A DNA stretch of 14,437 nucleotides from contig JAGREF010000004.1 of NCBI GenBank assembly GCA_020446665.1, forward strand, positions 1 through 14,437, written 5' to 3'. Each line of letters starts with the position of its first letter. Within the stretch, counting starts at the first letter, position 1. Of this stretch, positions 1 to 6,526 are shown in pieces. The translations under genes and the position numbers were made by a program. Under the pieces are notes generated by a model that made no database searches, was not told the origin of the DNA, and saw only the letters and a program-made list of their open reading frames with translations. The stretch is from Sphingomonadaceae bacterium (GTDB taxonomy: Bacteria > Pseudomonadota > Alphaproteobacteria > Sphingomonadales > Sphingomonadaceae).

Positions 1-407
1 GAATAGTGGTAATAGCCACCGCCATTGGCGCAGCTGCCCATGCTGATCACATATTTCGGATCGGACATCTGGTCATAGACCTTGCGCAGAGCCGGGGCCA
101 TCTTGTTGCACAAGGTCCCGGCCACGATCATCACGTCCGACTGGCGTGGCGAAGCGCGCGGGGCGACGCCGAAACGCTCCATGTCGTAACGCGGCATGTT
201 GACGTGGATCATCTCCACCGCGCAGCAAGCGAGGCCAAAGGTCATCCACCACAGCGAGCCGGTGCGGGCCCACTGGAAGATTTCCTCCGTCGTGGTCATG
301 ACAAAGCCCTTGTCATTCACTTCGGTTTGCAGAGCGCGGAAAAACTCCGCGTCAGGCTGGCGCAATTCGCCAGGCTGCGCAGCGGCAGGCAAGCCGGTCT
401 GCGGCAT
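1..407 (-). CDS. nuoB: NADH-quinone oxidoreductase subunit B (partial, C-terminus beyond window)
   Basis: This is the complex I peripheral-arm subunit that carries the terminal [4Fe-4S] cluster N2 and passes electrons to quinone at the cytoplasmic face of the inner membrane. Reading leftward from ATG at 405-407 gives 135 codons that stay open to the window edge. The tandem Cys pair lies at residues 61-62 (context [10 protein letters not shown]) and a third ligand at Cys126 ([10 protein letters not shown]). The fourth N2 ligand would lie beyond the edge. The start follows nuoA by 8 bp, and a GGGAG Shine-Dalgarno sequence (419-423) sits 11 nt upstream, overlapping the end of nuoA. This suggests coupled translation as the second gene of a nuo operon. 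The first 30 or so residues are variable, as is usual for this family. Identification is firm; only the C-terminus is unseen. Confidence 0.96.
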   Translation of the reverse strand, partial: MPQTGLPAAAQPGELRQPDAEFFRALQTEVNDKGFVMTTTEEIFQWARTGSLWWMTFGLACCAVEMIHVNMPRYDMERFGVAPRASPRQSDVMIVAGTLCNKMAPALRKVYDQMSDPKYVISMGSCANGGGYYHY

Positions 408-415
408 GGTGCTAT

Positions 416-790
416 CTACTCCCATTCCAGCGCCCCCTTCTTCCAGGCATAGGCAAGGCCGATGGCCAGCTCTCCCAGGAAAATCATCATGGTGATCCAG
501 CCTGGCCAGCCCGTCAGATCAAGGCTGACCGCCCAGGGGAACAGAAACGCCGCCTCAAGGTCAAAAATGATGAACAGGATCGCCACGAGATAGAAACGCA
601 CATCAAACTGGCTGCGTGGATCTTCGAAGGCGGGAAAACCGCATTCATATTCGCTGTTCTTCTCACTGTCGGGATTGTGTGTGCCGGTCAGGCGCGAAAC
701 GCCCATCGGCAGGAACACAAAGGCAGCTGACAAGGCAACCGCAATGAACAGGAAGATCAGGATCGGAAGGTATTGGCTGAGATCGACCAC
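416..790 (-). CDS. nuoA: NADH-quinone oxidoreductase subunit A
   Basis: This is a small membrane subunit of complex I, placed at the junction of the hydrophilic and membrane arms near the quinone site. The 124-aa product has the usual length and three hydrophobic segments (about residues 8-30, 63-85 and 93-115). The conserved loop after the first segment contains the [11 protein letters not shown] stretch with the family's invariant Cys, followed by the FDVRFYL and [11 protein letters not shown] motifs. The start codon is GTG (788-790), supported by an AAGGA Shine-Dalgarno sequence 7 nt upstream and by the absence of an in-frame ATG nearby. It is the first gene of the leftward nuo operon, followed 8 bp later by nuoB, and it diverges from the thiolase gene. 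Confidence 0.96.
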   Translation of the reverse strand: MVDLSQYLPILIFLFIAVALSAAFVFLPMGVSRLTGTHNPDSEKNSEYECGFPAFEDPRSQFDVRFYLVAILFIIFDLEAAFLFPWAVSLDLTGWPGWITMMIFLGELAIGLAYAWKKGALEWE

Positions 791-1074
791 GTATGAATCC
801 TTGGGGAGGCTTCGAATTCGTGCCAGCCTCTAGGCCGCTCCCCTGCAAGGTGCAAGGGCACGAATGGTCAATTTTCCGCCAAAAATAAGCAGACGCACCC
901 TGTCATCCGCTGCACCGCCACCATTTGCCGCGATTCGCCGCCCTTTGGAGGGGGCCGGGAACGCCATGCATTCGTCTTCCGATTGCAATTTGTGCAGTGC
1001 AGCACTAGCCTTTGTGACAGGTTCGACGCAGGACCAGCCTGCATCCGCAATTTATCAAAAGGGTATCTTTCGCC
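791..1074. other. Divergent intergenic region between nuoA and the thiolase
   Basis: This 284-bp spacer must hold the promoters of the leftward nuo operon and of the rightward thiolase. No convincing -35/-10 pair was found by eye on either strand. Visible items are an 8-bp palindrome CGAATTCG (813-820), a small GTGC-A-GCAC palindrome (997-1005), and a weak AAAAGGG purine run (1057-1063) that may serve as the thiolase ribosome binding site. Antisense and forward frames crossing the spacer have no recognisable protein features. No RNA gene was recognised. Confidence 0.5.
798..802 (-). promoter_or_regulatory. Ribosome binding site deciding the nuoA GTG start
   Basis: On the minus strand AAGGA lies 7 nt before the GTG at 788-790. 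No in-frame ATG fits the conserved NuoA N-terminus, so this site supports the GTG start. Confidence 0.7.
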
Positions 1075-2271
1075 ATGCCGCAATTCTCTCAAAACGATCC
1101 GGTTGTGATCCTGTCCTATGCCCGCACTCCGATGGGCGGGATGCAAGGCGCGCTGGCCGATGTCGCGGCCACCGATCTGGGCGCAACAGCGGTGAAAGCG
1201 GCGGTTGAGCGCTCCGGCGTGGCGGGCGAGTCTTTCGACCGCATCTATATGGGCTGCGTGCTGCCGGCCGGCCTGGGTCAGGCTCCGGCGCGGCAGGCGG
1301 CGCTGAAGGCAGGCCTGCCCAAATCGGTACAGGCCAGCACGGTCAACAAGGTCTGCGGAAGCGGCATGCAGACGGTCATCATGGGCGCAGAAGCGCTGGC
1401 CAGCGGCTCGGTCGATTACGTCATCGCAGGCGGGATGGAGAGCATGACCAATGCCCCTTACCTGCTGAAGAAGCACCGTTCCGGCGCACGGATCGGGCAT
1501 GACATGGCCTATGACCACATGTTTCTCGACGGGCTGGAAGATGCCTATGATGCAGGCCGCGCCATGGGCACTTTCGCGCAGGATACGGCAGACGAATATC
1601 AGCTGACCCGCGAACAGATGGACGATTATGCCGTCGAATCGCTGCGCCGCGCCAATGCGGCCATCACCAGCGGTGCATTTGCCGATGAAGTCGTTCCCGT
1701 CACCGTAACCACTCGCAAGGGCGACGTTACCGTCGACACAGACGAACAGCCGCCCAAGGGCAACCCTGACAAGATTCGCACTCTGCGCGCCGCCTTTGCC
1801 AAAGAAGGGACGATCACCGCTGCTACCTCCAGCTCCATCTCTGATGGTGCCGCCGCCGTGGTTCTAACCCGTGCTAGCAAGGCTGCAGAAACCGGCGCAG
1901 CTCCCGTGGCGAAAATCGTCGGGCTGGCTGCCCATGCACAGGAACCGAAGGATTTCACCATCGCCCCGGTCGGCGCGATCAACAAGGTGCTGGCTCAGGC
2001 TGGCTGGAGCGTGGATGATGTCGATCTGTTCGAAATCAACGAAGCCTTCGCCTGCGTCACCATGTTCGCCATGCACGATTTGAACATCCCGCATGAAAAA
2101 GTGAATGTGAATGGCGGCGCGACTGCGCTGGGCCATCCCATTGGTGCCAGCGGCACCCGCATTCTGGTGACCTTGCTCAACGCGATGAAGCAACAGGGCA
2201 AGAAGCGCGGCATTGCCAGCCTGTGCATTGGCGGCGGTGAAGCAACGGCAGTGGCAGTGGAACTGGCCTGA
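1075..2271 (+). CDS. Acetyl-CoA C-acetyltransferase (thiolase II family)
   Basis: This is a cytoplasmic biosynthetic-type thiolase that condenses two acetyl-CoA to acetoacetyl-CoA, or the reverse, in polyhydroxybutyrate, ketone-body or short-chain fatty acid metabolism. The 398-aa length is normal for the family. The nucleophilic Cys94 lies in NKVCGSGMQ. The FEINEAFA motif is around residues 319-326. The active-site His354 lies in NGGATALGHPIGASG, and the second catalytic Cys384 in SLCIGGGEA. The usual Gly-Asn region before DGAA reads TSSSISDGAA, a mild variant. No phaB or phaC partner is adjacent: upstream is the divergent nuo operon, and the gene converges on the SH3 protein 10 bp downstream. 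Substrate chain length cannot be fixed from sequence. The ATG start precedes a typical N-terminus but has only a weak ribosome binding site. Confidence 0.93.
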   Translation: MPQFSQNDPVVILSYARTPMGGMQGALADVAATDLGATAVKAAVERSGVAGESFDRIYMGCVLPAGLGQAPARQAALKAGLPKSVQASTVNKVCGSGMQTVIMGAEALASGSVDYVIAGGMESMTNAPYLLKKHRSGARIGHDMAYDHMFLDGLEDAYDAGRAMGTFAQDTADEYQLTREQMDDYAVESLRRANAAITSGAFADEVVPVTVTTRKGDVTVDTDEQPPKGNPDKIRTLRAAFAKEGTITAATSSSISDGAAAVVLTRASKAAETGAAPVAKIVGLAAHAQEPKDFTIAPVGAINKVLAQAGWSVDDVDLFEINEAFACVTMFAMHDLNIPHEKVNVNGGATALGHPIGASGTRILVTLLNAMKQQGKKRGIASLCIGGGEATAVAVELA

Positions 2272-2281
2272 GGCCAGCGGA

Positions 2282-2755
2282 TCAGGGCTCGCCCGCCCCC
2301 CACAGGCGGGCAGCCATCACCCAGCCAACCCGTCCGCCGACATCGAATTCGCACCAGCCCAGCTGGCAATCACCCAATTTGCCGACAACGCCCGGCTGCG
2401 CATTCCATTTGAGCGCGCCATTATCCGCCGGGGTATCGCGCATGGCGGCGAGCCCTTCGCCCACCACAATGGCTGAACGATTGAGCACAAGCTGGCTTTC
2501 CGACACCCAGCCTTGCGCCCCGTCCGGATCGCGGACCAGCCGCCAGCCTTCCACCACGCGCACCACCACAACCGGCAATCCGCGCCGTTTATAGACCCAG
2601 TCGATACGGTATTGCTCGCTCGGCCCGACTCGCAGATTGACCTCGTCAAAACGCAGCGAAGCCCAATAGGGAACCTCCCGATCCTGCGCATTCAATGGCG
2701 CTGCAAGCAAGGCAGCGAAAGCAAGGATCAGGGATGTAAGGCGTTTGATAGACAT
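2282..2755 (-). CDS. Exported SH3-domain protein
   Basis: This is a predicted periplasmic or surface protein of 157 aa. The first 23 residues form a signal peptide (basic MSIKR, hydrophobic core, cleavage near LNA|QD). The mature part looks like bacterial SH3 sequence (SH3_4/SH3b type): about residues 34-90 with the NLRVGPS motif, a GWRLV strand and a GWVSESQL ending, then a second, weaker copy at about 94-150 ending in GWVMAARLWG. Cys130 and Cys135 could form a disulfide. Such domains usually bind peptidoglycan or peptides, but the ligand here is unknown. A longer in-frame reading exists up to 2836. The ATG at 2753-2755 is preferred because GGAG lies 8 nt upstream and the signal peptide begins there. 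The gene is convergent with the thiolase and divergent from the dehydrogenase gene. Confidence 0.85.
   Translation of the reverse strand: MSIKRLTSLILAFAALLAAPLNAQDREVPYWASLRFDEVNLRVGPSEQYRIDWVYKRRGLPVVVVRVVEGWRLVRDPDGAQGWVSESQLVLNRSAIVVGEGLAAMRDTPADNGALKWNAQPGVVGKLGDCQLGWCEFDVGGRVGWVMAARLWGAGEP
2291..2311. terminator. GC-rich hairpin at the convergent gene end (possible thiolase terminator)
   Basis: GCCCGCC (2291-2297) and GGCGGGC (2305-2311) form a perfect 7-bp stem around a 7-nt loop, starting 20 bp after the thiolase stop. It lies inside the last codons of the convergent SH3 gene. No T-tract follows on either strand, so an intrinsic terminator is possible but not secure; it could be plain GC-rich coding sequence. 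Confidence 0.3.
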
Positions 2756-2763
2756 GGAGATGG

Positions 2764-2767
2764 CTCC
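2764..2767 (-). promoter_or_regulatory. Ribosome binding site fixing the SH3 protein start
   Basis: GGAG on the minus strand lies 8 nt before the ATG at 2753-2755. It favours the shorter product beginning directly with a signal peptide over the 27-residue longer reading. Confidence 0.65.
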
Positions 2768-2862
2768 ATAGGCCCCTAGCACCCTTTGCTTCAAGCATTC
2801 TTGCGCGTTGATTGCCGATCCGCGCTTGACCGCCACCCGTCCTCCGGCCTAGCGAAAACACC

Positions 2863-3870
2863 ATGCCCAACAGCAAACCACGCCAGTTCACGGACAAGCC
2901 CCGGGTGATCGTCACCCGCCACCTGCTGCCCTCGGTCGAAGCCCGGATGGAGGAATTGTTCGACGTGGTTCTCAACCGCGAAGACAAGCCAATGAGCCGC
3001 GAAGACCTCGTTGCGGCCATGCAGGATTGCGATGTGCTGGTGCCCACGGTGACGGACCGGATCGACGCCGGGCTGATCGAACAGGCAGGCGAGCGGCTGG
3101 GCCTGATCGCCAATTTCGGCGCCGGCATTGACCATATTGACCTCGCCGCAGCGCACGCGAAGAAAATCGTGGTTGCCAATACGCCGGGAGTTTTCACAGA
3201 CGACACAGCAGATCTGACCATGGGGCTGATCATCGGCGTCCCGCGCCGGATGCGTGATGGCACGGCCCTGATCCGGCGGGGCGAATGGACCGGCTGGGCT
3301 CCCTCTGCAATGCTGGGCCGCCAATTGGGGGGCAAGGTGCTGGGGATCGTCGGCATGGGCCGGATCGGCCAGGCTGTCGCTCACCGCGCGCGGGCCTTTG
3401 GCCTGAAGGTTATCTATCACAACCGCCATCGCCTGCCCGCCTCGGTGGAAAACATGTTCCACGCCGAATGGGTGGGGGAACTGGACGATTTGCTGGCACA
3501 GGCGGACATCGTCACGCTGCATTGCCCCGCTTCGCCGGAAACGCACCACATGATCGATGCCAGCCGGATTGCGAAGATGAAGGAAGGGGCGAGCTTGATA
3601 AACACGGCGCGCGGCGATCTGGTCGATTACGAAGCGCTGATCGCCGGGCTGGAATCCGGCCATCTCGGCGGCTGCGGGCTGGATGTCTATCCGGACGAGC
3701 CGAAAGTTGACCAGCGCCTGCTCGATCATCGCAACACGATCACCCAGCCCCATACCGGCAGCGCCACCGTTGAAGGCCGCGAAGCCTCGGGAGAGAAAGT
3801 GATCACCAATATCGTCTTCTGGGCCCATGGCGAGCGCCCGCCAGACATGGTGCTGCAAGGTCTGATCTGA
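2863..3870 (+). CDS. D-2-hydroxyacid dehydrogenase (glyoxylate/hydroxypyruvate reductase type)
   Basis: This is a cytoplasmic NAD(P)-dependent oxidoreductase that reduces a 2-oxoacid such as glyoxylate or hydroxypyruvate to the D-2-hydroxyacid. The 335-aa product has the family's split catalytic domain surrounding a Rossmann domain. The dinucleotide motif GMGRIG occupies residues 164-169. Catalytic residues are Arg250 (NTARGD), Glu279 (YPDEP) and His297 (QPHTGSAT). After the second Rossmann strand the sequence is YHNRHR (185-190), without the acidic residue of strictly NAD-dependent enzymes. This favours NADPH, as in glyoxylate/hydroxypyruvate reductases (inference). No good Shine-Dalgarno sequence precedes the ATG. 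The gene lies 107 bp from the divergent SH3 gene, and amtB follows 126 bp downstream on the same strand. The exact substrate is undetermined. Confidence 0.9.
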   Translation: MPNSKPRQFTDKPRVIVTRHLLPSVEARMEELFDVVLNREDKPMSREDLVAAMQDCDVLVPTVTDRIDAGLIEQAGERLGLIANFGAGIDHIDLAAAHAKKIVVANTPGVFTDDTADLTMGLIIGVPRRMRDGTALIRRGEWTGWAPSAMLGRQLGGKVLGIVGMGRIGQAVAHRARAFGLKVIYHNRHRLPASVENMFHAEWVGELDDLLAQADIVTLHCPASPETHHMIDASRIAKMKEGASLINTARGDLVDYEALIAGLESGHLGGCGLDVYPDEPKVDQRLLDHRNTITQPHTGSATVEGREASGEKVITNIVFWAHGERPPDMVLQGLI

Positions 3871-3883
3871 TCCAAGCAGGCAC

Positions 3884-3897
3884 GATTGTGAACAATC
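3884..3897. promoter_or_regulatory. Inverted repeat upstream of amtB (candidate operator)
   Basis: GATTGT and ACAATC form a perfect 6-bp inverted repeat with a 2-nt spacer, 14 bp after the dehydrogenase stop and about 100 bp before the amtB start. The 2-nt spacer is too short for a full-length hairpin and no T-tract follows, so a dimeric repressor or activator site is more plausible than a terminator. No sigma-54 consensus (TGGCAC-N5-TTGC) was found in this spacer. Confidence 0.35.
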
Positions 3898-3983
3898 CTT
3901 GCGCCCACCCCTTGTCCGGCGCGCCACTTATGTCCTAACAGCACTTTCATAGGGGAAAGCCCGCCAAATATGTCGGGCGCAAG

Positions 3984-3988
3984 AGGAG
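3984..3988 (+). promoter_or_regulatory. Ribosome binding site fixing the amtB start
   Basis: AGGAG lies 8 nt before the ATG at 3997-3999. It excludes an upstream in-frame ATG at 3970, which has no such site. A 5-bp GCCCG/CGGGC stem (3959-3963 with 3974-3978) lies just before it. Confidence 0.75.
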
Positions 3989-3996
3989 TCGCTTTC

Positions 3997-5295
3997 ATGT
4001 TTCGCAAACTGATCGCCACCGCCGGGCTGGCCGCCCTGCCCGTCGCGGGTTTTGCGCAAGACCCGGCACAAGTCGCTGTCAGCGACAGTGGCGACACGGC
4101 CTGGATCCTTACTGCCAGCGCACTGGTCTTGTTGATGACGCTGCCGGGGCTCGGTCTGTTCTATGGCGGTCTGGTGCGCGCAAAGAATTTCCTCTCCGTC
4201 CTGCTCCAGATCGGCGCGATTGCGGCGGCGGCTTCAGTCTTGTGGGTGGTGGTCGGCTACACGCTCGCTTTCGGTCAGGTTTCGAACGGCGTGATTGGCG
4301 GCGGGATATTCTGGATGTTCAACAATCTCGGCGATGTCCGCGAAGGGCTGACTATCCCTGAAAGCACATTTGCCCTGTTCCAGATGACCTTTGCCGTGAT
4401 CACCCCCGCGCTGATGGTGGGTGCATGGGTGGACCGCGCCCGTTTTGGCTGGGTGCTTGGCTTTTGCGCGCTGTGGGGGCTCGTGGTCTATGCTCCGGTC
4501 GCCCATTGGGTGTGGGGCAGTGGCTGGCTTGCCGGTCTGGGCGTGATGGACTTTGCCGGTGGCATTGTGGTGCATACCACGGCCGGTATCTCCGCCCTCG
4601 TCGTGGCCCTGATGCTGGGCAAGCGCAGCGGCTGGCCGAAAACGCTGATGCTGCCGCATGCGCCTGCCATGACCATGGCCGGTGCCGCGCTGCTGTGGGT
4701 GGGCTGGTTCGGTTTCAATGGCGGCTCTGCCCTAACTGCAACTGACGACGCCAGCGCGGCAATCATCAATACGCATGTCGCGGCGGCTACCGCTTCGCTG
4801 GTCTGGCTGCTGATTGAAAAGCTTTCGGTCGGCAAACCCACCAGCGTTGGCTGGGCCACCGGCGCGATTGCTGGCCTTGCCACGATCACCCCTGCTGCGG
4901 GCTATGTCGGCCCGGGTGCTTCGATCATCATGGGCCTCGCCGGGTCCGTGGTCTGCTATTACGCGATCCAGCTGGTGAAGCAGAAGATGAAGATCGACGA
5001 TTCGCTCGATGTCTTCGCCGTTCACGGTGTGGGCGGGATGCTCGGCTCGCTGATGCTGGCGATCTTCGTTTCGGAAAGTTTCGGCGGCGTCGGCTATTCC
5101 GAAGGGGGCAGCATGGGTGCGCAATTTGCCGCGCAGGCGCTGGGCGTTGGCGCTGTGGCGCTGTGGAGCGCCGTGGGCACAGTCATTCTGGGCATGATGG
5201 TCAGCCTCGTTTTCCCGATGCGGGTCAGCGAAGATGAAGAACGCGAAGGGCTGGACATCACCAGCCATGGCGAACGCGCCTGGGAATTCGACTAA
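3997..5295 (+). CDS. amtB: Ammonium transporter (Amt/MEP/Rh family)
   Basis: This is an inner-membrane trimeric channel that conducts ammonia/ammonium. The 432-aa product begins with a signal peptide (cleavage near GFA|QD, residue 20), as in other AmtB precursors, followed by about eleven hydrophobic segments. Family marks are the GLFYGGLVR segment (54-61), the FQMTFA region with a pore-facing Phe (about 128-133), Asp186 in MDFAGG, the twin pore histidines His193 (VVHTTAG) and His343 (VHGVGG), and the WFGFNGGS motif (237-244). The short cytoplasmic C-tail ends in GERAWEFD. The start was chosen at the ATG with an AGGAG site 8 nt upstream. The gene usually sits next to glnK, the PII protein that blocks it; no glnK is visible within the neighbouring genes. 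A Cys-rich YkgJ-type gene follows after 29 bp. Confidence 0.96.
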   Translation: MFRKLIATAGLAALPVAGFAQDPAQVAVSDSGDTAWILTASALVLLMTLPGLGLFYGGLVRAKNFLSVLLQIGAIAAAASVLWVVVGYTLAFGQVSNGVIGGGIFWMFNNLGDVREGLTIPESTFALFQMTFAVITPALMVGAWVDRARFGWVLGFCALWGLVVYAPVAHWVWGSGWLAGLGVMDFAGGIVVHTTAGISALVVALMLGKRSGWPKTLMLPHAPAMTMAGAALLWVGWFGFNGGSALTATDDASAAIINTHVAAATASLVWLLIEKLSVGKPTSVGWATGAIAGLATITPAAGYVGPGASIIMGLAGSVVCYYAIQLVKQKMKIDDSLDVFAVHGVGGMLGSLMLAIFVSESFGGVGYSEGGSMGAQFAAQALGVGAVALWSAVGTVILGMMVSLVFPMRVSEDEEREGLDITSHGERAWEFD

Positions 5296-5324
5296 GCGGC
5301 AGCTTTGCGATAGCCTCGCCCGCC

Positions 5325-5837
5325 ATGAGCGAGACTGTCTCCACCGCTGATCTGTGCGTCCATTGCGGGCTGTGCTGTACGGAAGCTCTGTTCGGCTGGA
5401 TTCCTCTGGTCGATCCGGCGGAACGGGATCGGGTGGCTACGCACGGCATGGCCCCTCCCCAACTGGAGGGCGAACGCTTTGTCACACCCTGCTGCTTTGT
5501 CCGGGATCGCGCCTGCACCATCTACGCTGATCGCCCGGCATCCTGCCGCGACTTTCGCTGCGAAGTGCTGGTAAGTGCGCAGGATGGGGCAATCCCGCTG
5601 CCTGCCGCCCTAGATACAGTGCGCAAGGCAGTCGAACTCCATCAGGCGGTGTTGGACAAATTGCCCGCTGACACCAGCCTGCGCGCCATGCGGCAGCGCT
5701 GGAAGGAACGGGAGGCCACCGCCCAGCCTTCTTCCCCAGAAGAGGCCCAGCTGCGCCTTGCCTATTATGCGTTGAACCTCTTTCTCGATCGCCATTTCCG
5801 GCCCGCTGACGGTGAATTGGTGGAGCGATTGGACTGA
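5325..5837 (+). CDS. YkgJ-family Cys-cluster (Zn/Fe-chelating) protein
   Basis: This is a 170-aa soluble protein of the CxxCxxCC family (YkgJ-like, UPF0153 type), proposed to chelate zinc or iron; no reaction is established. The N-terminal cluster is CVHCGLCC (Cys 11, 14, 17 and 18). A second set is Cys 56 and 57 (TPCCF), Cys64, Cys74 (PASCRDFRC) and Cys79, giving the family's typical spacing. The remainder (about 95-170) is helical with no recognised domain. No signal peptide is seen, so it is probably cytoplasmic. It follows amtB by 29 bp with no clear ribosome binding site or terminator between, so co-transcription is possible, but a functional link to ammonium uptake is only a guess. Confidence 0.85.
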   Translation: MSETVSTADLCVHCGLCCTEALFGWIPLVDPAERDRVATHGMAPPQLEGERFVTPCCFVRDRACTIYADRPASCRDFRCEVLVSAQDGAIPLPAALDTVRKAVELHQAVLDKLPADTSLRAMRQRWKEREATAQPSSPEEAQLRLAYYALNLFLDRHFRPADGELVERLD

Positions 5838-5922
5838 TCGGGATTATCATTTGTCGCCAGCGCGGATTGGGCTTGGGTCATGGCGGTGCAGTGCCTATCT
5901 TGCCTGCAAGACAGAACTGATC

Positions 5923-5928
5923 AGGAGG
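5923..5928 (+). promoter_or_regulatory. Strong ribosome binding site fixing the cupin start
   Basis: AGGAGG lies 5 nt before the ATG at 5934-5936. It argues against an in-frame upstream ATG at 5880. Confidence 0.8.
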
Positions 5929-5933
5929 CACCC

Positions 5934-6338
5934 ATGAAGAAGGGTTTCAAGGACGACATCGAGAAGCTGACGCTGGAAAACAGCGATTTCCGCCGCGTGC
6001 TCTATACCGGCCACAACCTCCAGCTGGTGCTGATGACGATCCAGCCGGGCGAGGAAATCGGCGAGGAAGTCCACCCGGATATCGACCAGTTCTTCCGCAT
6101 CGAAAGCGGCAAGGGAACCGTGACCATCGATGGTGTCGCCCATGCGGTGGAGGATGATGACGGCATCATCGTGCCGCAGGGCGCGCGCCACAATGTGGTG
6201 AACAGCGGCAATGAACCGCTCAGGCTCTACACGATCTATGGGCCACCAGAGCACAAGGACGGCACGGTCCACGCAAGCTGCGCCGACGCAGAGCGCGACC
6301 ACGAAGCGGATCACTTTGACGGGGTGACGACGGAGTAG
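5934..6338 (+). CDS. Small single-domain cupin protein
   Basis: This 134-aa soluble protein is essentially one cupin beta-barrel. Motif 1 is at about residues 42-61 (GEEVHPDIDQFFRIESGKG), where His47 is kept, the second histidine of HxH is Asp49, and Gln52 takes the place often held by Glu. Motif 2 is about 77-90 (GIIVPQGARHNVVN), with His86 as a metal ligand. The C-terminal tail (105-134) is rich in His and acidic residues. Similar proteins are annotated as cupins or putative mannose-6-phosphate isomerase-like proteins, but a sugar substrate is unproven and an isomerase name would be over-interpretation. It stands alone: the preceding gene ends 96 bp upstream, and it converges on the nitronate-monooxygenase-family gene across a palindromic spacer. 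Confidence 0.88.
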   Translation: MKKGFKDDIEKLTLENSDFRRVLYTGHNLQLVLMTIQPGEEIGEEVHPDIDQFFRIESGKGTVTIDGVAHAVEDDDGIIVPQGARHNVVNSGNEPLRLYTIYGPPEHKDGTVHASCADAERDHEADHFDGVTTE

Positions 6339-6379
6339 GAGCCACTTCCGGTAACGCGATAATCCTGCATCAAACAAGT

Positions 6380-6479
6380 ATCGTCATTGCGAGGAGCGAA
6401 GCGACGCGGGAAGCCAGAACGTCACGCGTGAAGCGCTGGATTGCTTCTCCCGGCACAAGGCCGGACTCGCAATGACGAT
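6380..6479. repeat. Palindromic intergenic repeat element (about 100 bp)
   Basis: ATCGTCATTGCGAG (6380-6393) is repeated exactly in reverse complement at 6466-6479, and the interior carries further partial pairing (CCAG at 6414-6417 with CTGG at 6436-6439; CCGG at 6450-6453 with CCGG at 6461-6464). The core CGTCATTGCGAG followed by GAGCGAAGCGACG, with CTGGATTGCTTC in the second half, resembles dispersed intergenic palindromes that I recall from many proteobacterial genomes. It fills most of the 188-bp spacer between the two convergent genes. As RNA it would fold on either strand and could protect or end both transcripts. Only one copy is present in the window. Confidence 0.75.
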
Positions 6480-6526
6480 TAATCGGGTGCGATGTGCATG
6501 CCCCTGAAAAGGACAGGTCTTCTACC

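Noticed and set aside
864..1208. Rightward 114-codon frame overlapping the thiolase start
   Set aside because: It is out of frame with the thiolase, has low-complexity composition and no motif.
868..1518. 216-codon leftward frame crossing the thiolase start and the intergenic region
   Set aside because: Its composition is shadow-like, it overlaps the conserved thiolase N-terminus, and it has no ribosome binding site or family features.
2756..2862. TTGACC (2826-2831) as a -35 box for the dehydrogenase gene
   Set aside because: No acceptable -10 hexamer at 16-18 bp spacing; the best fit would leave almost no leader.
3884..3897. The GATTGT/ACAATC dyad as an intrinsic terminator of the dehydrogenase gene
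   Set aside because: The loop is too short for the full stem, the stem is AT-rich and no T-tract follows.
2791..3927. 378-codon open frame antisense to the 2-hydroxyacid dehydrogenase
   Set aside because: The composition (His/Gln/Arg-rich, no domain motifs) is typical of an antisense shadow in GC-rich DNA. The sense frame carries all catalytic motifs of a known family.
6339..6526. A tRNA or small RNA gene in the cupin-NMO spacer
   Set aside because: The folding potential is explained by the palindromic repeat; no tRNA arms or CCA-like features are seen.
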